Part shown: piece by piece, positions 26,412-43,142 of the stretch | How positions within the stretch are numbered: position 1 is the first letter of the stretch | How the letters are laid out: the number at the start of each line of letters is the position of its first letter | Source of the DNA: Aliarcobacter skirrowii CCUG 10374 | GTDB lineage: Bacteria > Campylobacterota > Campylobacteria > Campylobacterales > Arcobacteraceae | NCBI RefSeq assembly: GCF_003544835.1 | Contig: NZ_CP032099.1 | Span: forward strand, 434,001-498,000 | Reading direction: 5' to 3' | Length of the DNA: 64,000 bases | Translations under genes and position numbers: made by a program | The notes under the pieces: model-generated | The model's database searches: none | Seen by the model: only the letters and a program-made list of their open reading frames with translations | What the model was told of the DNA's origin: nothing

Positions 26412-26579
26412 ATGGCAGCAATAAGAATTAAAATAGGATTAAAATGCCAAGAGAGTGGAGATATTAACTACACTACTTGGAAAAATCCAAAAACTCATAC
26501 TGAAAAGTTTGAAGTTAAAAAATATTGTCCAAGATTAAAAAAACACACTATTCATAAAGAAGTGAAGTTAAAATCTTAG
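26412..26579 (+). CDS. rpmG: 50S ribosomal protein L33
   Basis: A short gene of 55 residues starting [12 protein letters not shown] and ending KEVKLKS. It matches L33 in length, basic charge and the [25 protein letters not shown] pattern (region around residues 21-45). Only two Cys (11 and 39) remain, so it is the zinc-free form, not the four-Cys form. AAGGA lies before the ATG. It sits in the classic tuf-rpmG-tRNA-Trp-secE-nusG order. Confidence 0.93.
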   Translation: MAAIRIKIGLKCQESGDINYTTWKNPKTHTEKFEVKKYCPRLKKHTIHKEVKLKS

Positions 26580-26584
26580 TCATT

Positions 26585-26612
26585 AAAGCTTGAGAGAAAT
26601 CTCAAGCTTTTT
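26585..26612 (+). terminator. Hairpin after rpmG
   Basis: AAAGCTTGAGA pairs with TCTCAAGCTTT around GAAA and runs into TT. It sits four bases before tRNA-Trp, so it may terminate tuf-rpmG or act as a processing site for the tRNA. Confidence 0.7.
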
Positions 26613-26616
26613 ACAT

Positions 26617-26692
26617 AGGTCAGTAGCTCCAATGGTAGAGCATCGGATTCCAAATCCGAGTGATGGGGGTTCGAGTCCCTCCTGGCCTGCCA
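26617..26692 (+). tRNA. tRNA-Trp (CCA)
   Basis: A 76-base cloverleaf. The acceptor AGGTCAG pairs with CTGGCCT (one T-G pair), the anticodon CCA is at 26650-26652, and discriminator G and encoded CCA follow. Its position between rpmG and secE is conserved in many bacteria. Confidence 0.97.
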
Positions 26693-26705
26693 CTTTTGAT
26701 TTTTT

Positions 26706-26726
26706 AAAGAGAGTTCTTCTCTTTTT
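26706..26726 (+). terminator. Short hairpin between tRNA-Trp and secE
   Basis: AAAGAGA (26706-26712) pairs with TCTCTTT (26718-26724), then TT. It is probably a weak terminator or processing stem. Confidence 0.5.
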
Positions 26727-26765
26727 AGAGAGTTAAAGATAAATTATATAAAGAGGAAGTCTATT

Positions 26766-26948
26766 TTGAGTAAAGCTAGTAACTATTTTAACAGTGTAAA
26801 AGCTGAATTATCTAAAGTAATATTTCCAATTAAAGAGCAGATAAGAACTGCTTATATTTCAGTATTTATTGTTGTTACAGTAATAGCCTTGTTTCTAGCT
26901 TTAATTGATGGTGCTATGTCTCTTGGTTTATCAATGATAATTAACTAA
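26766..26948 (+). CDS. secE: Preprotein translocase subunit SecE
   Basis: A 60-residue single-span SecE: an amphipathic N-terminal helix (YFNSVKAELSKVIFP) that lies on the membrane, then one membrane helix (about 34-58). Minimal SecE proteins of this size are normal outside the enterics. The TTG start has GAGGAAG upstream. nusG follows 11 bases on. Confidence 0.93.
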   Translation: MSKASNYFNSVKAELSKVIFPIKEQIRTAYISVFIVVTVIALFLALIDGAMSLGLSMIIN

Positions 26949-26959
26949 GGAAGAAAAAT

Positions 26960-27487
26960 ATGGCACATAAATGGTATGCAATACAAACTTATTCAGGTAG
27001 TGAGTTATCTGTGAAAAAAGCTATTTTAAAGTTAAAAGATGAAATGGCTGATGATAGAATTTTAGAAGTTTTAGTTCCAACGGAAGATTTAATTGAAGTA
27101 AAAAAAGGTAAAAAAGTAATTATTGAAAGACCACTTTATCCAGCTTATGCTTTCGCTAAAATTGATTTAGATACAGCATTATGGCATAGAATCCAATCAA
27201 TGCCAAAAGTTGGAAGATTTATTGGAGAGTCAAAAAAACCAACAGCTTTAAGTGATAAAGATATAAATCTTATATTAGAAAAAGCTAAAAATAAAGCAGC
27301 AGCTAAACCTAAAATCTCTTTTGATGAGGGTGAAATGGTTAGAATAAATGAAGGACCTTTTGCTAACTTTAATGGTATAGTTGAAGATTTTGATTTAGTT
27401 TCAGGTATATTAAAATTAAATGTATCTATTTTTGGAAGAAATACTCCTGTTGAAATCTCTTATACTCAAGTAGAGAGAATCGTATAA
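26960..27487 (+). CDS. nusG: Transcription termination/antitermination factor NusG
   Basis: A 175-residue protein with the NGN domain (KWYAIQTYSGSE at the N-terminus) and a C-terminal KOW domain (GEMVRINEGPFANFNGIVEDF). It binds RNA polymerase and links it to the ribosome or to Rho. AAGGA precedes the ATG. It has the canonical length and gene position. Confidence 0.97.
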   Translation: MAHKWYAIQTYSGSELSVKKAILKLKDEMADDRILEVLVPTEDLIEVKKGKKVIIERPLYPAYAFAKIDLDTALWHRIQSMPKVGRFIGESKKPTALSDKDINLILEKAKNKAAAKPKISFDEGEMVRINEGPFANFNGIVEDFDLVSGILKLNVSIFGRNTPVEISYTQVERIV

Positions 27488-27500
27488 TTATATATTTTAG

Positions 27501-27548
27501 GCATTAGGCAAAGAAACTAGCTTCTTTTAGAGTTTTTTTGCCTAATGT
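27501..27548 (+). promoter_or_regulatory. Leader hairpin before rplK
   Basis: CATTAGGCAAA (27502-27512) pairs perfectly with TTTGCCTAATG (27537-27547). The 24-base interior can form a further AGAA/TTCT stem. It may be a ribosomal-protein leader, or an attenuator since it has a T-rich descending arm. Confidence 0.5.
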
Positions 27549-27586
27549 CTAATCATTGAGCATTAAAAATTTAATAAAGGAATAGC

Positions 27587-28012
27587 ATGGCTAAGAAAAT
27601 TCAAGGTTATTTAAAACTACAAATACCTGCGGGTGCAGCAAATCCATCACCTCCAGTTGGACCAGCTCTTGGACAAAGAGGTGTTAATATTATGGAATTC
27701 TGTAAAGCATTTAACGAAAAAACAAAAGATAAAGCTGGTTATAGATTACCAGTTGTTCTTACAATTTATACAGATAAAAGCTTTACATTTGAAGTAAAAC
27801 AACCTCCAATGACAGAGTTAATTAAAAAAATATCTGGTGTAAAAAAAGGTAGCGATAATCCACTTAAAAATAAAGTTGGAAAACTATCAAAAGCACAAGT
27901 TATGGAAATTGTTGATATGAAAATTAAAGATTTAAATACAGACGATAAAGAAGTAGCTGCAAAAATAGTTGCTGGAAGTGCTAGATCAATAGGAATTGAT
28001 GTAGAGTTATAA
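27587..28012 (+). CDS. rplK: 50S ribosomal protein L11
   Basis: A 141-residue protein of the GTPase-associated centre. It has [26 protein letters not shown]-type N-terminal proline-rich switch (residues about 11-36) and the C-terminal 23S-binding domain ending in [19 protein letters not shown] precedes the ATG. It pairs with rplA as in most bacteria. Confidence 0.97.
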   Translation: MAKKIQGYLKLQIPAGAANPSPPVGPALGQRGVNIMEFCKAFNEKTKDKAGYRLPVVLTIYTDKSFTFEVKQPPMTELIKKISGVKKGSDNPLKNKVGKLSKAQVMEIVDMKIKDLNTDDKEVAAKIVAGSARSIGIDVEL

Positions 28013-28077
28013 AAAACTAGTCTAACCACAAGACTTAAAAAAAGTGGAAGCAAAAAATTTAACATTGCGGAGTAAAT

Positions 28078-28776
28078 ATGGCAAAAGTTTCAAAAAGATA
28101 TAAAGCATTAGCTTCTAAAGTTGAAGAGAGAAAATACTCTTTAGAAGAAGCTTGTAATTTAGTAAAAGATTTAAAATCTGCTAAATTTGATGAGAGTGTT
28201 GAAATTGCACTAAATTTAAATGTTGATCCAAGACATGCAGATCAAATGATTAGAGGAGCTGTTGTTCTTCCAAATGGTACTGGTAAAACTGTTAGAGTTG
28301 CTGTTTTTGCAAAAGGTGCAAAAATGGATGAAGCTAAAGCTGCTGGTGCTGATATTGTAGGAAATGATGATTTAGCAGAAGCTATTCAAGCTGGAAATAT
28401 TAATTTCGATGTTTTAGTTGCAACTCCTGATTGTATGGGAATTGTAGGAAAAGTTGGAAGAATTCTTGGACCAAAAGGTTTAATGCCAAATCCAAAAACA
28501 GGAACTGTAACTATGGATGTTACAAAAGCTGTTAATGATGCAAAAGGTGGTCAAGTAACTTATAGAGTTGATAAAAAAGGTAATATGCAAGCTGCTATTG
28601 GAAAAGTTTCATTCTCAGCGCAAGCTATAAAAGAGAATGCTGAAGCTTTCATTGGAGCTATTAATAGAGCAAAACCTTCAACTGCAAAAGGAAGATATAT
28701 TACTAATGCAGCTATTAGTTTAACTATGAGTCCATCAGTTATTTTAGATAATATGGAATTATTAGAAATTAGATAA
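28078..28776 (+). CDS. rplA: 50S ribosomal protein L1
   Basis: A 232-residue L1-stalk protein, also the usual translational repressor of its own operon. The family landmarks [28 protein letters not shown] and [15 protein letters not shown] are present. GCGGAG precedes the ATG. The 65-base rplK-rplA spacer could hold the L1 autoregulatory site, but I cannot identify it firmly. A terminator overlaps its stop. Confidence 0.97.
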   Translation: MAKVSKRYKALASKVEERKYSLEEACNLVKDLKSAKFDESVEIALNLNVDPRHADQMIRGAVVLPNGTGKTVRVAVFAKGAKMDEAKAAGADIVGNDDLAEAIQAGNINFDVLVATPDCMGIVGKVGRILGPKGLMPNPKTGTVTMDVTKAVNDAKGGQVTYRVDKKGNMQAAIGKVSFSAQAIKENAEAFIGAINRAKPSTAKGRYITNAAISLTMSPSVILDNMELLEIR

Positions 28777-28795
28777 GGTTCTCCTTATCTTTTTT
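28771..28795 (+). terminator. Intrinsic terminator overlapping the rplA stop
   Basis: AGATAAGG (28771-28778) pairs perfectly with CCTTATCT (28783-28790) and is followed by TTTTT. The rplA TAA is part of the stem. It ends or attenuates rplKA before rplJ. Confidence 0.85.
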
Positions 28796-28932
28796 GCATT
28801 CAAAAGTGTTGAATTGGTTCAATATTTTTGAGTGTTCAAAGCACTGAAATAAAACTGAAGACAGCTGGTAAAAAGACTCCTCGTCTTTTTGTAAGTCCCG
28901 CCTAGGATGATGTTTTGAAAGGAGGAAATATA
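28796..28932 (+). promoter_or_regulatory. L10 leader (autoregulatory mRNA structure)
   Basis: The 137 bases before rplJ carry features of the bacterial L10(L12)4-binding leader: small stems AGTG/CACT near 28831-28845, a GAAGACAGCTGG segment, a T-rich hairpin around 28872-28897 (AAAAAGAC/GTCTTTTT), and the CCCGCCTAGGATG run just before the ribosome binding site. Position upstream of rplJL is canonical. Excess L10-L12 would bind here and repress translation. Confidence 0.7.
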
Positions 28933-29421
28933 ATGACTAGAAATAAAAAATCAGAGATTATTGATTTCTTAGCTGCTGAGTTCAAAAACTCTTTGGCTGT
29001 TGTAGTTTGCGACTATAAAGGTCTTACTCATAAAGAACTAGAAGTTCTAAGAAAAGATGCTAAAGCAAATAATACAAAAGTTCAAGTTGTAAAAAACAGT
29101 TTAGTAACTAAAGCTGTAAAAGCAGCAGAACTTGGTGATGTTGATTTAAATGGAACAAATATCTATTTATGGTCAGAAGATCAAATTTCAGCTTGTAAAG
29201 TAGCTGATAAGTTTGCATCTTCTACAAAAGATAAATTCTCAATTAAATCTGGTATCATCGAAGGTGAAATCTGTGATGCTTCTAGAGTTAATGCGTTTGC
29301 TAAATTACCATCAAGAGAAGAGCTTCTTGGAATGCTTGCATCTGTATGGATGGGACCAGTTAGAAACTTTACTATTGGTCTTGATGCTCTTAGAAGAAAA
29401 AAAGAAGAAGAGGCGGCTTAA
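28933..29421 (+). CDS. rplJ: 50S ribosomal protein L10
   Basis: A 162-residue stalk-base protein that anchors L7/L12 dimers. It has KSEIIDFLAAEFKNSLAVVVCDYKGL at the N-terminus (region 5-30) and the C-terminal L12-binding helix ending RRKKEEEAA. I chose ATG 28933 because AAAGGAGG sits just upstream; the longer TTG start at 28915 would translate through that site. Confidence 0.96.
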   Translation: MTRNKKSEIIDFLAAEFKNSLAVVVCDYKGLTHKELEVLRKDAKANNTKVQVVKNSLVTKAVKAAELGDVDLNGTNIYLWSEDQISACKVADKFASSTKDKFSIKSGIIEGEICDASRVNAFAKLPSREELLGMLASVWMGPVRNFTIGLDALRRKKEEEAA

Positions 29422-29471
29422 TTATTTAAGCAATAATAATATATAAAATAAGAAATTAAAAAGGAAAAATT

Positions 29472-29843
29472 ATGGCAATTTCTAAAGAAGATGTTTTAGA
29501 ATTTATCTCTGGTTTATCAGTTCTTGAACTATCAGAGTTAGTAAAAGAGTTTGAAGAAAAATTTGGTGTATCTGCACAACCTGTTGCAGTTGCTGGTGGA
29601 GCAGTTGCTGCTGTTGAAGCTGCTGAAGAAAAAACTGAGTTTGACGTAATTATCGTTGATTCAGGAGATAAAAAAATCAATGTTATTAAAGAAATCAGAG
29701 CAATTACTGGTCTTGGATTAAAAGAGGCTAAAGATGCTGCTGAGCAAACTCCTTCAACAATTAAAGAAGGAATCTCTAAAGCTGACGCTGAAGCAATTAA
29801 AGCTCAGTTAGAAGCTGCTGGAGCTAAAGTAGAAGTTAAATAA
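29472..29843 (+). CDS. rplL: 50S ribosomal protein L7/L12
   Basis: A 123-residue stalk protein: N-terminal dimerisation helices ([21 protein letters not shown]), an Ala/Val-rich hinge ([16 protein letters not shown]) and the factor-binding C-terminal domain ([15 protein letters not shown]). AAAGGA precedes the ATG. It shows the strong, less AT-biased codon choice of a very highly expressed gene. Confidence 0.98.
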   Translation: MAISKEDVLEFISGLSVLELSELVKEFEEKFGVSAQPVAVAGGAVAAVEAAEEKTEFDVIIVDSGDKKINVIKEIRAITGLGLKEAKDAAEQTPSTIKEGISKADAEAIKAQLEAAGAKVEVK

Positions 29844-29861
29844 TTTAACTTTTTATATCGT

Positions 29862-29953
29862 TATATAGGGATTCTATCCCTATATATAGTACCGCATCTT
29901 TGAGGGCTAAGGTTAAAATTTATAAGAATTTTAACCTTATCCTTTATGGATGC
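29862..29953 (+). promoter_or_regulatory. Structured rplL-rpoB spacer
   Basis: Two strong hairpins: TATATAGGGAT/ATCCCTATATA (29862-29872 with 29876-29886), and a longer one with 13 pairs, 29908-29920 with 29927-29939, closed further out by GCATC/GATGC (29894-29898 with 29949-29953). Neither is followed by a T-run. In E. coli this spacer holds an attenuator and an RNase III site that lower rpoBC relative to rplJL; a similar job is likely here. Confidence 0.6.
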
Positions 29954-29968
29954 TTTTGTGCTTTATAG

Positions 29969-38672
<8,704 letters not shown>

Positions 38673-38674
38673 GG

Positions 38675-38698
38675 AATAGGGCTTTGCCCTATTTTTTT
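38675..38698 (+). terminator. Intrinsic terminator after rpoC
   Basis: AATAGGGC pairs with GCCCTATT around TTT, followed by five more T. It closes the rplJL-rpoBC transcript two bases before the next start codon. Confidence 0.9.
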
Positions 38699-38700
38699 AA

Positions 38701-39087
38701 ATGACAATTTTTTATCTATTTATCTTTTTTATTGCAATTGAACTTTTTGAAACAAATTGGCAAAAAGCACCAACATTATATGGAATATTAGAGAATAATT
38801 TCAAAGTTTACCAAAAAAATATTTTCTTATATTTTATACTTCATCCATCATTTTTCTACTCAATTTATTTAGCTATTACTCTTAATAATTTTGGATTTTG
38901 GATGAGTTTTATTGTTATTTTAAAATTTGTTGATATATCATTTAAGTTATCGATTATGAAAAAACTATCTAAAAATTATGAACTAAGTAGTATAATTCCA
39001 TTTGATGCAAATATAACTATGATTTTTCGATATTTAAATCTATTTATCTATCCATCATCTTTTTTATTAGCAACAAGTAATTTCTAA
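38701..39087 (+). CDS. Small membrane protein of unknown function
   Basis: I do not recognise a family. The 128-residue product has about three or four hydrophobic segments (residues 2-15, 40-60, 65-78, 105-125) and a basic loop (KLSIMKKLSKNYE). There is no ribosome binding site: the ATG follows the T-tract of the rpoC terminator, with an in-frame TAA just before it. Next in-frame Met is far downstream, so the true start is uncertain. The gene may be expressed by read-through or as a short-leader mRNA. Confidence 0.65.
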   Translation: MTIFYLFIFFIAIELFETNWQKAPTLYGILENNFKVYQKNIFLYFILHPSFFYSIYLAITLNNFGFWMSFIVILKFVDISFKLSIMKKLSKNYELSSIIPFDANITMIFRYLNLFIYPSSFLLATSNF

Positions 39088-39109
39088 AAAATTTTAAAAA
39101 AGGAAAAAA

Positions 39110-39397
39110 ATGCAATATTTAATAATAGCATATGATTATGATGATGCTTATGAAAGAAGAGTTAAAGTTAGAGATGAACATGTTAAAATGGCAAAAGAGT
39201 TTATGGAAAAAGGTAACATAATAACTGCTGGTGCATTAATTGAAAATGATAAAATGGTTGGTTCAACACTTTTTGTTGAGTTTGAAAATGATGATGAGTT
39301 GGAAGCTTGGCTTGAAAATGATCCTTATGTTATTGGAAATGTTTGGGATTATGAAAATATTCAGATAGTTCCTGTAAAGTTACTTCCAAAAAATTAA
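39110..39397 (+). CDS. YciI-like protein
   Basis: A 95-residue protein of the YciI/YCII family, a dimeric ferredoxin-like fold. Seen are the N-terminal strand YLIIAYDYDDA, the RDEHVKMAKEF helix with the conserved His, GALIENDKMVGSTLFVEF, and the NDPYVIGNVWDYENIQIVP ending, with the family's Asp-Pro. YciI proteins are presumed small enzymes, but no common reaction is known. AAAGGA precedes the ATG. Confidence 0.85.
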   Translation: MQYLIIAYDYDDAYERRVKVRDEHVKMAKEFMEKGNIITAGALIENDKMVGSTLFVEFENDDELEAWLENDPYVIGNVWDYENIQIVPVKLLPKN

Positions 39398-39422
39398 TGT
39401 GATTTTTATATCACATTAATTT
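39391..39422. terminator. Bidirectional terminator, yciI-like / GGDEF
   Basis: A 13-base inverted repeat, 39391-39403 with 39410-39422. The stop of the plus-strand gene is in the left arm and that of the minus-strand gene begins on the last base of the right arm. Confidence 0.8.
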
Positions 39423-40759
39423 TACTCTTCTATTTCTACTCTATTTTTTCCATTATTTTTGGCTTTATACATAGCTTTATCAGCTCTTGCTAAAATTGAT
39501 TGCATTGAATCACTTTTGTTGAATTTTGTTACTCCAAAACTACAACTTATATTTTTTATATCATCAAATTCTAGCTTATTTATAAGAATTCTTAGTTTTT
39601 CAGATGCCTCAAAAGCTTGTTTTAGATTAGTTGAAGGGTATATAATAAAAAACTCTTCTCCTCCCCATCTACATGCAAAATCAGTTGATCTGATTGTATT
39701 TTTTACAACATCAGCAATTTTTTTAAGAACCATATCACCAGCTAAATGTCCATATGTATCATTAATAATTTTAAAATTATCAACATCAAATAGTACAATA
39801 GAAAACTCTTGATTTTCATATCTAGTTGCTCTTGAAATCTCATATTTTAATTTTTGTTCAAATTTTGCACGATTATATAAAGATGTTAAATTATCAGTAG
39901 ATGCAAGTTGTTCAAGCTGTGTAGTTTTTGATTGTAGTTTTGAATTTATTGATGACAGATGCACTGTTTTATCTCTTAGAAAATCTGCCCATTTTGAATA
40001 AACTCTTGCTAGTAACTCTTTTTGAGTTATTTGACCTATAACATTACCAGCAAAATCTTCAATAATTAAACGCTTAAATTTTTGTTGTTGAATAAATTCT
40101 AAAGCTTGAGAGACTGTTGTAGTATGTTTTACTTTTACTAAAGGAGATCTCATATAGTTTGATACAGGTAGATTTAAATCTTTAGATTCTCCAAAAAGTT
40201 TAATAATATCTTTAGTAGTTAATATTCCAACACTGTTGCTCTTATCAAAAATAATTACACAATCATAAATAGTATCATCCATTAGTTCAATAACATCTTT
40301 TGTTAAATCATTAATATCTGCTTTTTTCACAAATGAACTAAGTAGCATATCGCTTAAAGTCTGTTTTTCAAGCATTAATTGTGGATCAACACTTGAAATA
40401 ATGTCATGATAAGATACAAATCCACAAAGTTTGTCATCGTCATCTACAAGACAAAGAGAGTTTCCATTAAATCCAATCTCTTCAATAGCGTCTGGTATTG
40501 AAGTTTTATAGTGAGTTGAGAAAATTTTATCATATTTTATATCTTTTAATTTTGTGTTGAAATCTATATTATCAGATTTTAAACGAATTAAATCATTTGC
40601 TTTTATAATTCCAAAACCTTTTTTTGTATTTGATAAAATAATAATCTCTCTATGATTCTCTTTATACATTAAAGCTATAGCGTCATTAATACTTTGTGTA
40701 TCATAAACAGTAGTAACCGCTTTAGTAGCAATATCGATTAACTTTGGAAGATATTTCAT
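39422..40759 (-). CDS. CBS-domain diguanylate cyclase (GGDEF)
   Basis: A 445-residue soluble regulator. About residues 1-245 hold four CBS repeats in two pairs, a short coil follows (about 260-285), then a GGDEF domain. The active site reads CRWGGEEFFI, and RSTD five residues upstream is an intact inhibitory c-di-GMP site, so active synthesis with product feedback is expected. CBS pairs usually bind adenine nucleotides, so the enzyme may tie c-di-GMP to energy or nucleotide state; that is inference. No effector gene is adjacent. Confidence 0.9.
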   Translation of the reverse strand: MKYLPKLIDIATKAVTTVYDTQSINDAIALMYKENHREIIILSNTKKGFGIIKANDLIRLKSDNIDFNTKLKDIKYDKIFSTHYKTSIPDAIEEIGFNGNSLCLVDDDDKLCGFVSYHDIISSVDPQLMLEKQTLSDMLLSSFVKKADINDLTKDVIELMDDTIYDCVIIFDKSNSVGILTTKDIIKLFGESKDLNLPVSNYMRSPLVKVKHTTTVSQALEFIQQQKFKRLIIEDFAGNVIGQITQKELLARVYSKWADFLRDKTVHLSSINSKLQSKTTQLEQLASTDNLTSLYNRAKFEQKLKYEISRATRYENQEFSIVLFDVDNFKIINDTYGHLAGDMVLKKIADVVKNTIRSTDFACRWGGEEFFIIYPSTNLKQAFEASEKLRILINKLEFDDIKNISCSFGVTKFNKSDSMQSILARADKAMYKAKNNGKNRVEIEE

Positions 40760-40853
40760 TTTAACCTTTTTTAATATAATAATTTCTTGTAAATAAATAT
40801 TAAATTCTACAAAAATAACTTTAGAACAATGTTAATAAAAATTAAATTGTAAG

Positions 40854-42044
40854 TTAAAAAATATTTACAATGCTTCTATCAAAAATTCGATCTAACTTAT
40901 CTGGATTTATTGAATCGTTTGATTCAATTTTACTATTAAATAGCTCAATAGTCTTTTTGCTATTAGCCATAAATGTAGCCTTATCTTTTTTACTTAAACC
41001 TTCAACTTTAGGTTTTCTTAATGTCTTCATAGGATCAACAGCAACACCATTTTTATATAATCCAAGATGCAAATGAGGACCTGTGCTAACTCCAGTTGAT
41101 CCAACATAAGCAATTAAAGTACCTTTTTTAACTGTTCTTCCAACAACAGCATTTGAAGCAAATTTATTTAAATGAGCATATAAAGTTCTATATCCATCAG
41201 CATGGCTAATAATTACTGTTTTACCATAACCACCTCTATTTCCAACAAAAGTAACTCTTCCATCAGCGGCAGCATAAACATTTCTTCCAATAGGAGCTGC
41301 AAAATCAGTTCCAAGATGTGCTCTATATCTTTTTAATACAGGATGATATCTTTTATTTGAAAAGTGACTTGAAATTCTTGAGTAGTTTAAAGGAATTTGA
41401 AATGGATAAGTTTTTGTATAAGATATACCTTTTTCATCGTAATATTTTTCATCTTTTTCATTCTTAAACCTATAATTTGGTTTTCCATTTATTTGAACCA
41501 TTACAGATTTTATATTTGGAAGACCAAGAAGTTTTCCTAAATAGACTTTTTGTGAGTATTCAACAACAACATAATCACCTTTTTTCATCTTTCTAAAATC
41601 AACAGGGCTATGCTTAAACAGGTTTGTTATTAGTGCAGGAATTGCAATATCTCCTGTTGCTTTTTGTAAATCACTTGATAAAGATTCGTTTATTTGAACA
41701 GCTAATAACTCATTTTTTTCAGTGTAAGCAATTGGCAAAGTTTGGAATTTAAAGTTATCATCATCTTTATATATATGAATTTGAATATCAGAAGATATTG
41801 GAATTAAAACTTGTTCAAACTCTTTATCTTTATTGGTATATAAGTAGTATCTAGTATTTGATTGAATCTCACTACAAAGCTCTTTGTCTTCTCTTTCTAA
41901 ATTGTAAAAAAGAGTTAAAGGAATATTTTGTTTCTCTAAAAAGTTTAAAAATGTATCACCTCTTGGCCAAAGTAACTCTTCCACTTGAGATGCAAAAAGT
42001 GAGTTAAAAAGTAATAAAAATATAATAAGTTTTTTTTTAAGCAT
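40854..42044 (-). CDS. M23 (LytM) peptidoglycan endopeptidase, Csd3/Pgp3-like
   Basis: A 396-residue exported protein with a signal peptide (about 1-17), a long N-terminal region and a C-terminal M23 zinc peptidase domain: HLGTDFAAPIG (zinc His and Asp), and GPHLHLGLY (second HxH). The length and layout match the cell-shape peptidase Csd3/HdpA of H. pylori and Pgp3 of Campylobacter. The enzyme would trim or cleave peptide cross-links in the periplasm. It is divergent from the next gene. Confidence 0.85.
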   Translation of the reverse strand: MLKKKLIIFLLLFNSLFASQVEELLWPRGDTFLNFLEKQNIPLTLFYNLEREDKELCSEIQSNTRYYLYTNKDKEFEQVLIPISSDIQIHIYKDDDNFKFQTLPIAYTEKNELLAVQINESLSSDLQKATGDIAIPALITNLFKHSPVDFRKMKKGDYVVVEYSQKVYLGKLLGLPNIKSVMVQINGKPNYRFKNEKDEKYYDEKGISYTKTYPFQIPLNYSRISSHFSNKRYHPVLKRYRAHLGTDFAAPIGRNVYAAADGRVTFVGNRGGYGKTVIISHADGYRTLYAHLNKFASNAVVGRTVKKGTLIAYVGSTGVSTGPHLHLGLYKNGVAVDPMKTLRKPKVEGLSKKDKATFMANSKKTIELFNSKIESNDSINPDKLDRIFDRSIVNIF

Positions 42045-42120
42045 ATAATAGACTCTTCTTTTATCAAAAAATTAGGACAAGTATTATACAATCCCGATAC
42101 TTAAATTTACGGAGATACTA

Positions 42121-43080
42121 TTGAATAAAATTTTATTATTTATTTTTTTATCACTAAACCTTTTTGCAAAAGATTATTTTACTATTTATAAAAATGAGGG
42201 GATAAAAAGTGTTGAAAATGAGTTGAAATTAGAGTTTAGACAAAAAGAGTCTTGGCTTAAATATTTACAAAATCATGATACTAGATTTGGTTATTATGAG
42301 ACAAAAAAATTTATTATTGTTGCTGATAAAAATGATAAAACTATGGCTTTATATAAAAAAGAGGATAAAAATTTTATCAAAATTTCAAGCGATAGTATGA
42401 TAATTGGTGAAAATCTTGGTGATAAACTATTAGAAGGTGACAAAAAAACACCAGAAGGATCTTATGAGCTTATACAAAGAAGAATTTCTCTACCAGCTTT
42501 TTATGGACCCCTTGCACTTGTAACTCAATATCCTGATACATTTGACAAAAGTTTAAATAAAACAGGTCATGGAATTTGGATTCATGGAATGCCTTTAAAT
42601 GGCGATAGAGAGCTTTATACAGAGGGTTGCTTAGCTATTTCAAACGATAGATTAGAGTTATTAGATAAAAGTATTGATTATAAAAACACTATTTTAATTA
42701 CAAGTAGTAAAGCAGTTCCTGAAGTTCCTAAAGAGGAGCTAGCAATAGTTTTAAGTACAATTTTTAAATGGAAAGATGCTTGGAAGGATTCTGATATAGA
42801 GACTTATTTATCATTTTATTCAAAAGATTTTAAAAGAGCTGATAGAAGTGATTTTTCAACTTTTTCAAACCAAAAAAGAAGAATATTTGCTAAAAATGAA
42901 GAGAAAGTAATTAATCTTTTTAATATAGATATCTCACCATATCCAAACTCTTTGGGTAAAAATATGTATAAAATTTTAATGGATGAGGAGTATTTTAGTC
43001 CATCTGTTAGATTTATTGGTAAAAAAGAGCTTTATATAGAGCTTATAAACGGAAAAGTTGAGATTTTATCAGAGGATTAA
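42121..43080 (+). CDS. L,D-transpeptidase-fold protein, Csd6/Pgp2-like
   Basis: A 319-residue exported protein: signal peptide (1-16), YkuD domain (about 50-205) with WIHGMP and the catalytic YTEGCLAIS (His and Cys of the active site), then an NTF2-like C-terminal domain (about 215-319). This two-domain layout is that of Csd6 in H. pylori and Pgp2 in Campylobacter, which act as L,D-carboxypeptidases trimming tetra- to tripeptides and are needed for helical shape. TTG start behind GGAG. Confidence 0.85.
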   Translation: MNKILLFIFLSLNLFAKDYFTIYKNEGIKSVENELKLEFRQKESWLKYLQNHDTRFGYYETKKFIIVADKNDKTMALYKKEDKNFIKISSDSMIIGENLGDKLLEGDKKTPEGSYELIQRRISLPAFYGPLALVTQYPDTFDKSLNKTGHGIWIHGMPLNGDRELYTEGCLAISNDRLELLDKSIDYKNTILITSSKAVPEVPKEELAIVLSTIFKWKDAWKDSDIETYLSFYSKDFKRADRSDFSTFSNQKRRIFAKNEEKVINLFNIDISPYPNSLGKNMYKILMDEEYFSPSVRFIGKKELYIELINGKVEILSED

Positions 43081-43104
43081 AAACTATTTTAATACTACTT
43101 TAGA

Positions 43105-43110
43105 TATAAT
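43105..43110 (+). promoter_or_regulatory. -10 box of purL
   Basis: TATAAT, 32 bases before the purL ATG, with AAGG as ribosome binding site at 43133-43136. Confidence 0.6.
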
Positions 43111-43142
43111 CGCCTTTAAATTTGTAAAAATTAAGGCGAAAA

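Noticed and set aside
28915-28932. Longer L10 starting at TTG 28915
   Set aside because: The first codons would be the ribosome binding site itself (AAAGGAGG); ATG 28933 is well placed after it.
43111-43138. Hairpin CGCCTT/AAGGCG that would hide the purL ribosome binding site
   Set aside because: The left arm lies between the TATAAT box (43105-43110) and the predicted start of transcription near 43117, so it would not be in the mRNA.
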